Assembly (NCBI GenBank): GCA_013398055.1
Contig: VZRS01014563.1
Location: 788,265-852,264, forward strand
DNA: 64,000 bases
Origin: Ifrita kowaldi
Lineage: Eukaryota > Chordata > Aves > Passeriformes > Cinclosomatidae
Direction of reading: 5' to 3'
The notes below the pieces were generated by a model. The model was not told the origin of the DNA. It worked only from the letters and a program-made list of their open reading frames with translations, and did not search any database. Below, piece by piece: positions 12,901-24,900 of the stretch. The translations under genes were made by a program, and so were the position numbers. Within the stretch, counting starts at the first letter, position 1. Each line of letters opens with the position of its first letter.

Positions 12901-15900
12901 GGGGCTGTCAGAGGAAATCCAGCTGAAGTCCCTGGCACAACTTCACGTAAGCACAGTCACTCAAAATTTTCACAGACTTCAGTCAACAATGGTAAAACTT
13001 ATTTAAAGTTAAAAACCTCTAAGAACGGATTAGTCACAAGCAGTCTTTCATTTTGAAAGCATCCGACTGCAAAAAATTTGTCTTCTAATACTGCAATCTG
13101 TAAGAAATTCATTTCATAAATAATAAAAAAAATAAAAGCTGTCAGCATTAAAACACAAAGCACTCCACTTTTCTCACATTAAGATTTTCCAATTAAGTTA
13201 ATAGTTTAAATTGGTAAGCATACTCCTGCTCAGGACAGAGAGAACTAAGTCTCCAAGTAAATTGTCTGTATGGTTCTAAACCAACCCATTATAAACTTTT
13301 TAGCAAAGAAATCTCTTTGTAAATTCCACTAGTTAGAAACTGTATTCAACCTGTACTGTAAGAATTTATATCCCTTTTTATTTCAAAATCTTTGGGCTTG
13401 TGACCCTGGACAATCTTGCCTGAAATAAAAAGTGCCCCAACCCTTTCTATAGATACAGGATACAAATTCCTTTTGTTTCACACAGATGTCTTCATTTTCA
13501 ATTTATCACCTTCCAATTTTATTTATGGTCCCATAGTACTTATTTAGAAGAGGTTTAGTATTATCAGGTGACATGCACACAAATAAGAACTAGAAACTAT
13601 TTTTCAAACTAGAACTTATTTTTTCAAATTAGTCTGCAATTGCTCATAGGTGATAGGAAAATTTCTGTGATACAGCTGCAGTCTAACTTTTTACAACTAT
13701 TGTTTCCAAAATCATTTTGGCCAGACTGAAAATGTCAGGACAATATTCTGGCCACACTGAATAGCTGTCTTTAAAGAGGGCAATGTCACCTCTGCTCTTC
13801 AGTGTTGAGAACCTTACTGGAGATATTTAACCAGCAAAAGTCTACCTTGCTAGAAAAGATCCAAAACAACACTTGCACGACACACCATTTGAAAGTGAAA
13901 CATTCCAAATGCAGCAGGTCACAGACAAGAAGGGCTGAATAAAAGGTCTGTCTCCAGATTTTAAGCATCTGGTGCACTCCTGAACTGCAGAAGTGAAAAC
14001 CACAGTATTCTGTGCATTCCTGTTCCATCAATGTGTTTGACTTGTTCAATCAGTAGCTTTAAAGAAGAAAGAAAGAAGATAGAAGTACCTGCTAAACTTA
14101 AGGTGTTGAGGACAAACTGGGTACCATAAAAAACAGTAAAGCAGTGTTCTTCTCTGTGCCTTGCTTTGCAACGTTCAAAGTCCTTTGAATTCTTTCCTGG
14201 GCGAATTTCTTTTATTTCCATCAGATCCACTGAAAGGAAACAACATTCAGTCAGTACAAGTGCAGAGCCTGAAATGGTGAGATGGATAACTCAAAGTATG
14301 CACACACATATAGAATATATATACATATATATATATAAACTTGCAGATCTGTATTGCAGAAGAAATGCAAATTGCACCAGCTTGCAATCCATAAATCCAC
14401 AACTAAATAGTAACAGACAATAGTAGTAAAGGACCAGAAGAAGAAAAATAACCTGTCATATTTTTATTATTTCACTATCACCGGTTATCCATGGACAGCG
14501 TGCAAACACATGGCCCTTTGGGTCACCCAAGACGTGATTTCAAAAATGGCATTAACTCCAAGCAAGTAATTTCCAATTGCCATGACAACTGTTTAGGAAA
14601 AAAAAGAAAAGATACAATTCTACCTTACCTACCTAAAAGTTACATGTATCTTAGACAGCCAGCTAACCCTGTCAGCTAGTACAGTCACTAATACTTTCAA
14701 GAAAAATATCTGCAGTACGAATATAAAGAGAAAATCAAGCTTAATAATTGAAATGTGACTTTTCTCATGGCCAGCTCTGGAGAGATCTGTGTTATTTAAC
14801 ATAACCTGTTGTATCACTTTCACCTCGCTGCTCTCCAGAGAACACAGGTATGCACTGCAGCACAGCAGAATGGAAACGCTGCACAAGCAAACACATTCCC
14901 AAGTCAGCTCCCTTTTTTCAAACCCTTGCTACAGGGCCTGCAGAACAGGAGTGAGACAGCACTGAAATAGAAATATGTGTGCTCTCAAGATAAGATACTT
15001 ATTAGAAAACTGAGGAAGTGGTTTTGCTCTGCCTGTGGACCAGAGAAATAAACAGCTCTGGACAGACTTGACTTATGAGCTACAGGATGAAGAGTGCAGA
15101 AAAACATTTCATGGCTGCTCTTGAAACGTGTTTATCAGACCTAGCAAGATCCAAGGAAAACAGCTGAGGGTTTCTGTCCATGCATTTAAGAATGCCACAA
15201 TATAAACCCCCTGTTTTAAATGAGCACCTCGTCAGTAACAGAAGACCATTAGTAACATAACGAAACAGCAGCTCTGCTGCCAGCGGAGGGTGAGCTGAAC
15301 AATGGTAACGCTTCCACCTGTGTAATGCTGCATTTCTATAATGCCAACATGGACAGATAAGCAAGGAAGTTCATCAACAAAATCCTGATAATGAAACATT
15401 AATTCATCTTGGAACTTCTTATTCTCTGCAAAGTATCCCAAGCCAGACTTCTACCAGACACTCCTTTCTCATAGTTGTTAACTTACACTGCAAAAACGAG
15501 ACCTCAAAGGTTAACCTGAACTAATCATAGGATACTAATCAAAATTATTTCTTAAATTTATTTTTCCAAGCATCATTATTCTCAAGGTAGAGATTTTAAC
15601 GTCTCAACCTCCCTCTCAAACCATGAAAACATCTCCTAAGATCTGCATATCTGATTGGTCAAGGCCCCTAAATTTAGATGCAAACTTCTAAAATAAATTC
15701 ACGTTGTGCCTATAAATGACCAGGAACCAAAAGCTCCTAAGAGTGACTCTGATCCCCTTACCACCCAGAGTCTCACTTAGATCCCTCATGATGTATCCAA
15801 ACTACCATCCTAAATGTCCACCATCTGAAAAACTTGATCTTAACCCACCAATTTACATTAATATAAGCAGAGAAGAATCAGGATGCAGAGACAGAAAGTA

Positions 15901-18900
15901 CCCAAATAGAGAGGGGAGGAGGTTGCATGGCTGCAGTAAATGGCATGGGACTGCACACCAGGCTGGGTCATTCAAGCCATTGGCAAGTGCAACCCCAGCC
16001 ACCTCTTCTGCTTTCCCTTCACCCAACAAGGTCTGCTGAAAAACGCAATTTTAACTTCAAAGTGAATCACACCTTTCCTTTCAGAATGAAGGAATGGATT
16101 CATTCCTATGAATCCACACACTTGAACAACACAACAAAAGGCTCTCTTAAAGTACAAACTATAAGCAGTGATAAAAGAGATTTCACAACCTGCACTGCTG
16201 TTGTCATTTCCAGGGGCTCTTACCTCACACTGACCTCTGAAATAAGCACACAAACTTACCCAATGTCTCCCCTCAGTTACACACACTCACTACAGTCCTC
16301 CTCCTTGCATTACAGCCTTTCAACCCCACCATCCCCTTCTCCTGCATGAACCTATGTGTATATACATAGAGGCACAAGGATTTTTGTATGCACAGACATG
16401 TTACTGCTTTTCCAGCTGGTTTTTCAGAAAGAGTTTCACTATACCCTAATTGCTAAACATTCAGTAAACAGAGGAATGCTTCAGCAAGAGAACAAAATTG
16501 GGTGAGATAAGAAAGAAATATTTATATTAAAAAACATCAAATTCAAAATTTAACATCCCTGTTCTTTTCAGGCAACATATTCTATACCACCTACAAAATT
16601 CAGGCAAGACATCACTACATTTGCTTAGAAAATAAATGAAACAGGTACAAAACACAAGTCTTATTAAACATTCTTTAGATTTTTACAGAAATAAAGATAG
16701 AATACATATTGTAGTTTCAGAAAATGAATGGAAACTACCTGTATGTATTTTAATGGCACTTCATAGTGTTGATTAGGATGTATTACTCTACATTATCGAA
16801 AGAAAAGCCAATGTAGAGAATCAAAGGGAGAAAAGAGAAATATAAACACCAAGCATTAATTCTGGTCTTGCTCTAAGTTCTGTGTCCTCCACAGGCAGTC
16901 TGGAGTGGCCTGGCACCCTCCATGTGATGCCCACTAACTCCAGAATGGCTGATTCCAACCATACCAAGAAAGAAGCAGGCCAGGAAAAGCTGCAACATGT
17001 TTCACACTCAGATTAGTAAATCAGATGTACCAACTTAGCTGTTATGCAGTTACTGTGAACTTTTTATAGCACAATCTGTCACTGAACAATTAAAATGTAA
17101 TTTCATACCTATGCCAGAATGCAGGCACAGCACCTCAGACACTCTATCTTTGTACTGCCTTGAAGTACTGGAGCTTTCCTCCTTCTCAATCCCACATGTA
17201 AATTGCAGAGCCATATCCCGCCCTGGCTTCACAGACACGTATTCCTGGGGCCTGATACACCCAAAAAAACCACAAAACCGGACAGATGCACTTTGCAGAG
17301 TCAAATCAAACCCAATACACTTGCAGGTGCAATTTCCACAAGAAAGGTGAAAGAAGATTAAAACATTTCCCAAGGAAACATGAATCAAAGTATGCCCTGT
17401 AGAGAAACTGACTCACATCCAGCAAGACAAGGAGAGTGATCCCCCAGCACAGCCAGTCCCCAGACAAACAGTTTGTAGAAGTCTAGTGCCACTCTAAAAC
17501 CCACAATTAGTTTACATTTCATCCATTCCTTTATGTGATTATTTCCGCAGGTTGAAAGGATCTCCTTAGTACCCTCATCAGTCATGGATTGATTCTGACA
17601 ACTCCCTCAAGTGGCTCTTTAAGGACACCAGACGTCAAGGCACCTTCAATTACCATCCTGTCTCAGGCCCTGATCTAGACGTGCATTCAAGGCAGTTCAG
17701 AGCCTGAAGCTGCCAAACTTCAGCTCCTGCTGCTGTGTGTTGTTTGGCAAATCAGGGAATTCAATGGATCATTTCACTACTACACAGATACTTTCCTAAG
17801 ACTGCACAGATTAATTGCTCTGTGCCCTCCAGGGCACCTGCCAGACCTCTTTATTTCCATGAACTTAACAATAAACTTTTGATTCTCAACATCTCCACTG
17901 ATCTCCATTCAAATAACCTGGCAGCAGTGGTCATGTTCAGTCACACACTTGCAGGTACAAATTCCTGTTACATTTCCTTCAGTCACACTTGGAGGTAGAG
18001 GGTAAAACAGAACCTGCGTTTCACTACAGTAGGTGCTGTGCAAGCTGAGTGGAAGACATGATACAAGATAATCAAAGGTAGAAAACTATGCCAAGAGGAG
18101 AACTGCAAAAAAAACCATTACACTGTTATATACAACGCTGTGCTCCTCATTCCAGGAGAGAACAACCAGCACCGCTATTTGAAGGGCAAAGTTCTGGCTC
18201 TGTCTGCCACATCATGGTCACCCACCACCCACCTCTGGGTGGGAACACAACCACCCACCATCTGAACAGACACGTGGGTTAGGGAACAGACCCTGTTGAA
18301 AACCAGCCAGTGCCAGCAGCAGAGAACCTTCTGTGAGCTCTAAGTGCCCATCTAAGTTCACTGGAGTCTTGCAAGTTTGCAGGAACACCTTTGGTCATGG
18401 CAGGTAATGTTACACCGGAATATCAGGCTGATTGTATATAAATGCATAGGTCATAAAAACATTAGAGGCTGTCAACTTATCAAGGTACCCCTGATAGAAA
18501 AGTCTACATTAACAGTGTAGAAGTTTACCTGAATCTGTCATTATGGACTACAGAGCTCTGTAAGATAACACTCCTGATTTAAAGCCCCAGTTCCCCGGGA
18601 GTCTTTCAGTGTCTGTGGCCACAAATGGTGCTCGGATCAGAGCTCCGTCATGTACATAATGAAGGAAAAGAAAAAGCCTACAGAGAGATTCAGAGGAGGC
18701 TTACAGAGCCAGAAATCATGCTGTGAGCATTATTTCAGTAAGTCTCAAGAAGGCTTAAGGGAAACTGCTGGCAATGTTTTGAAGAAGAAAATAAGGGACT
18801 CTGATCATCCAAGATGTGTGCACCAAGACATGGGGTGGCCATTCTGTCTATGAATATAATTGCATTTTCATGTGTATGTATGTACAGCAACATTCCACAC

Positions 18901-21900
18901 TCAGAACCAGATTTTTTTTCCCAACAATTTGCATTACAAAATATTCCAAAGTAGGTTTCATTTTAGAAAGGCAGAAACTGCCCACTGCAACAACTGCCCA
19001 CACTGCTGTGTGCGAGTGAATGAAGAAAGCCTTTAGTATCCTTTTGCAAATGTACTTCATGGTGGTTAGTGAGGGCAATGGCTCTGCTCTCACTTCTGCA
19101 GAATTAAATATTAACTACACAAGGTGTGTTTTAACAGCCTCATTTATTCAGAGCAGCAATGAAACACAACTCATGTGTGACTCTAGAGGGAACAAGGTGA
19201 GGTTTCTCTCGGAGGACAAAGTCACAAGAAAGCAGAAATGTCCTGCAGCATGGCAGTCCAGATGTGGTAGGGAAAGCAGTTCAGCTCACATAAAAAGATG
19301 TTTACTGAGACATTCAGCAGCCCAAGGAAGTCATGACAGATAAGCCACAAAACTTCTGAAAACACAGTTACAAGGATGAAACATGAGAAACATTGTGGTA
19401 CACCTTGAGAAAGCACCCGTGACCACCTTTCCAAGGGGTCCTAGGGGAATTTAGCTGAGTGACTGACATCAGGTTTAGAGAAGTGCACCTTTTAAACCCA
19501 CAGGGTTTTACGTAATCAGGTCACACAGAGCTGTCGTACAGTAACAACAAATTACTACTAAATTCATAACTTCTCACTGGATTGCTCAGTAGAGCACCAT
19601 GTTACAGGGCTTCCCAGTTTGAGCTCTGAATTCAAGGGGCTGTACACCTGGCTACTGTTTTCATATTAAAAATTAAAAGACACCTCCACAAAATGATATA
19701 AGAATAGGGCAAAATTTACACGTGTGCCCATAAAAGTTTCCATTCTGCTCCATGCAACAAAACAAAACAAAAATGTTGGCATATAAACCTGACTTTGGGG
19801 AAAGGATGGAGTACCTACATCTCACACTCACTTTGATCAACCAATTAAGGGGTGCTCAGGTCTGTGCAGCTCACTCCATCTCTGTTTCACTGGCTGGCCA
19901 TGACAGGAAGTCTGGTCGTTGTAAGTTAGCATCAGACATTGCGGAACTGAGCTGCTAAAGGGAAGACATTGTTTGAAAAGAGCTAGAGGCTACACATGTT
20001 CATTTTTTCATTTGACCACAGAAACCAAGCTCCATATACTCAGCTGAAGACTTACACAAAGATCCCCTGGCTAACAACTGAAATACAGCCATTTCAAAAC
20101 ATACAAAAAAAAAAGGTGAATTTTAATGTTCCTCTGTGAAGCTACTCCACAAAGAGCAAGAAGTGGATTCACTTTTGCAATGGCATAACTGTTCTTTAAC
20201 AGATTCAGAATACAGAAAGCAAATGACAGAATAGAGATTCAGGGTTTTCAATGTGAGTTTATTTATTACTTTAAGTCTGAAACAGTAAGGAAATTCAGAC
20301 AAAGAAATTCTGCTAGCAGTAAGGAAAACAAAGGTCACTACTAGAAATCAGCGAGATCAAGTCTAATAGTCAACCCAAATGAAGCATTCATTTCACAGTC
20401 CTCAGCAGAATATGTAGATGCTTATCACTTCTCCCAGAGAGGTACAGATCTGTAAATGTTTATACCATGTTCTCCAATGGGAAAAAAAGTAAGTTTTCTA
20501 CAACAGAAGAAATTTACATTGACATTAACAATTCTACTAAATAAATGACTCAGCTGTTTAACACATAGGAAAAAAAACAACTCAATGTTTAAGAATGTGA
20601 GCCACATGCATGAACACTCTCTTAGGTGTTAGTTTTTGAAGTTCCCCAATGTATCTGGCACCCAAAAAGATGCATAGCATCAAAATTTGCTCTCTTTGGC
20701 AGGTCATTTTAGCAAAGATTTTAAAAGCAAAATTATCAAAATTTAATTTCAAGGCAAAGATGCTGCTGGATAAAATTCACAAGATAAAACAACAAAGATA
20801 AAAAAGCCCAACCCTTGTTAGATAGACCAGCACTGCCTGTGGGAACAAACAGAAGGTGGCCATTACATTATTACAGATCCCTGCCCTTCCCTTCACCCTG
20901 TCAATTGAAAGTGCCCTGATCTGGTGCTGATATCTGCATGACCCTATTACAGATGCACTGCTTCTATAACGAGCTTTGATCATTAAATATCCAGTGGCAG
21001 TATTTGGCAGAAACTAGTGATTCCTGCTTGGCAGTGTAACACAGTCTGAAAGCACAGGGCAATCATACAGATTGAGAAAAAACAGAGCAGATCTCACAGG
21101 TTCTAATTCTACTTTTAACATTAATTTACTAAGTCTGGTTTTAGTTTCCACACTCCCTTTCTTAACATGCCTGTGAAACATGAAAATTCAACTTCGTTTT
21201 ATGTTTGGGTTTTCTAATCATGTTCTAAATTCTGTAAAATCACCTCGTTTCAGCAGAGAAGAAAATCTCAAGTGAACTTAACACTTGATAACCCTTTTCT
21301 GTAGGTTAAATGAAAAATCAGTAATGCTAAATGACTTGGAGATGGCAAATGTATTTAGAAAATGGTCATTTTGTTCTACAAACTCCGGGAAAATATTACA
21401 TATAAAACTAGAGAATTGAGACAATGTGAAATGAGCAGTTCACATTAATTCTAAAATAACATGTTATGCATTGTCAAACATGGGTTTCTGTTATAAATGA
21501 AAAAAAGATACAAGATAGTCCTATTGCATTAATGAAGGTCTGGGCTGCAGAAGATAGAAATGGCTACTATTGTTGTACTGTGGTGTGTCACAAGCATCAG
21601 AAGCTTCAATTTAAGTATAGCCTTTATCCCTCTGCTTCAGAATTATGCAACTTCATCAACACGAGGTCTGCACCTCTGCCACTCCCCAACCCAGGTACTT
21701 CATCCTCTGAGAAAGTTCTCAGAATAAATTAATACTAACATATCTCTTCCTTTTCTCTTTCAACCTTACCGACACCCTGACCTCTCAGTCTGCATACAGA
21801 AAAAGCAGCTTCACAGCTGGTATATAAATTTTTCTAAACATGGCCCTCTGATGCTTTAAACCTATTTCTTGTTATGAGCTTGCACAACTAAATTGTCACT

Positions 21901-24900
21901 AGTTATTTTTAGTCTGGAGTCTTTTGCAATAAATAAAAAATGAGAAAAGCAGGTGATCTTTCTTTTCCAAAAAGTCAGGGATTAAAATATAGTTTACTTC
22001 ATTTTGCAAAAGCAGGTCGCCTCTTCACGTGAAAAAAAACCAAAATTCCTAGGTATTCAAAAACAGAGAAATCATCTTCCATCCTCAAACAGAATCTTCC
22101 TTGAAATGAGCATGCTTGTATTACAGAGAATCACACACTTGCACATTCAAGGACAGCACCACAGATTTCTGAGAGTATAAATTCTCCTGGGTGTGAATCA
22201 TCCCTTCACTCAAGGGATTCTTGGAAGAATATGCAGAAACTCACACATTTTCCAGTGACTAATCCAACTCTAGTCACCGTGAACTTTCCCTTAATAATTG
22301 TCCTGAAAGCACTTTTCATCTGAGAAAGAATGAAATATCCATAACAGATCAGCTTCCTGGAGATTTACACCTCGCCACCTGCCTAGTTTATTCATGTGCA
22401 TGTAAATGCTATACCACAGTTCGGAGGCCTTATTTGGGAGTCCTGGAATGTCCTCTCAGACAGCAAACCCCAGGTGTCAGCCACACAGACGTGTGTCTTA
22501 GCAGAGTCCTGGCAAATCCTGCCCACCCTTGGCCACCTCTTCCTTCCCCTCTGCCTGTCACTGCTGTCCCAGTGGGTACAACACACCCCCACGGTGTGGC
22601 CAGCCTGGGGCAGTCTGAAGTGGGGAGAACCAACCCTGGGTGTGTGTGACCCAAGCGCCCTCAGCCAGACCCACACACAGTTGTAAAGGTTAAACACACG
22701 ATAAAAACACACAGCAGAATCATAAGGAGGCAACACACTGCAACCCATCATGCTGGCAAGTCACAGCTTCACAATCATCTACCCCGGATGCATGGATTCG
22801 TTTCTGCAAGGAAAGGGCCCATTGCAAATTAAACAAGCAAATCAAATCTCTCTGTACAAGGAAACCAAACTTTCCTTCTCTCAAGCAAAAATAAGTTCAT
22901 TCTCTCAAATGCCTAACTAACCTTGGAACTTAACTGCTTAATGCTAGGCTGTGAAAACATCTCTTCAAACTTACTTCACATGCAGAATTACAGTGCCTCT
23001 TGATCTACTCTTAGCACATCCTTCTCTAAAGGACACAACCAACCTGTGTTCTTTCACTTAGGGGAAAATACAGAGGAGTTTCTCTCCAGTTCCTTTTCAT
23101 TAGAAATTCCTTTTGCATATGGCAACTCAAGTCTTTCAAAAGGTCAATGCAAAATCTCCAGTACTTGGACACTGTGTCATCTGAACCACGCAATGAAGAC
23201 AGAGATTGTTTAAACTATATTTCCTACCCTTTGTAAATCCTCACTTCTTACCACACCACAGACCTGGATCTAGAAAGAGTTTTCTAAAGTTCCTCATCCA
23301 GAGAAGCACATCTGCACTGAGTAGGAAATAGCCTTAATTTTAGGAACTCTTTCACTCTATTCTAGGCAGAAATGCTGGCAGGTTTTTAACAAAAGGGACC
23401 TTTTTGTAAGCAATGCAATTTAAAACACACAGTAGTGCCACTTTTGGGCCCATGGGGTTGTGTAAATATTTATATAAGTATTGCTAATCCTACATCTCTC
23501 CCTTGCCCGGGTCAATTTATTCCAGAATAAGAGTAGCTGCCTATTTGTTATTGTGAGGCTTAACTTAAATCACTTCCAAAATAATATTAACCAAACTTGA
23601 AAGAGGTCATTGTAATAAGTATAATCAACTCTGGCTTAGAGGAATTTGAGTGTTCTTCAAACATTTATAGTCCATCAGCAAGAAAATCAGCACTATGACA
23701 TCCAAAATTCCCAACACTATACAGGGCAGTTAGGGACAGGAAAAAAAACCCATTTTTTTCTTCATCTCCAAAGGGAGAATATTAAAATAAAGTATAAAAG
23801 TTGGACTCCATCTTCACTATTAGCAGCCTATTTTTGTGTCCCAAAGTTAAAGAACTCTCCTCACTATCTGATTTAGAACCACAAACCCATAGCAGATGCA
23901 AATACTGAGTTTTTTGCCATCTTTAAAGAGCAGTTGCCAAACTTGAGTTAAAATAGCACACACGGAACAGGAAGCCATCTTAACTTTCCCACTCGTACTG
24001 AATATTAATTCTTTTTGGACTGACGCACATGCAAAAAGCAATCATTAAGATCACATCATGAATATTAGGTTTTGTACAGCATAAGAGTATTAATGTATCA
24101 TAATACTTGAGATGGTAATTTTCTGCCCTCAACCACTTAAAAAAAAATCAAAAAACCAAAAATGTGGGTTTTATTTGTCACAAAGTCAACACAATCCACC
24201 AGCATGTATTTGGGATCATTCATATATACATCCATATTCAAGAGACTACTCCATTCAATTATCAAATAGGAAAGCCTCAAATTCATCATTTTTCCACTTT
24301 TCAAGCGAAAAGAAAGCCTGAGTCTCAGTCAAAAGAAGCAATAGCAACATACAAATAACTAACTAACTAACTAAATAAAATACTTCCTTCCTCTTCAGCA
24401 AACACACTGTCAGCAAGCTAAAACTGCAGACTTTCATTTCTAGTAGTCCAGATACAGTTCGTGGTGAATTGGAACAACTGTTCATGTCATATTCTGGAAC
24501 AATACCTGTGAAATACCTGCAAAATAGCTTGTTGGGGCAGATTCATTGCTTTTTAAGACAATAAAACAGTATTTTGCATATTTGTGCTTTAGACTAGGAC
24601 ATATTTTCAAACCTAAAGTTCCCATCGTTATACATGTCACTGAAGTGTTGCTCAATTAAAAAATTGCTACAGTACTACAATTTCTGTGGAGAGGCAGATG
24701 GCTTTTGGGTAACTCACAGGTCTGGAGCAATATTCCCTGTTCTAGCAATGGCTGCTTGTGGATCTAAAAGCCAAGTCATTACCCTGCTGGATCAACCAGG
24801 TTTAAGAGTCAAATTACAATATTCCCCTTCTTTTAAAATCCATGCATAGAGCAAACTAGTTAATTTATCACCACAAACACACACCACTCCCAGGAAGCTT

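Noticed and set aside
14166..14423. Plus-strand open frame over PLCG2 coding exon 2
   Set aside because: It is the antisense shadow of a well-supported exon and runs into a TA microsatellite.
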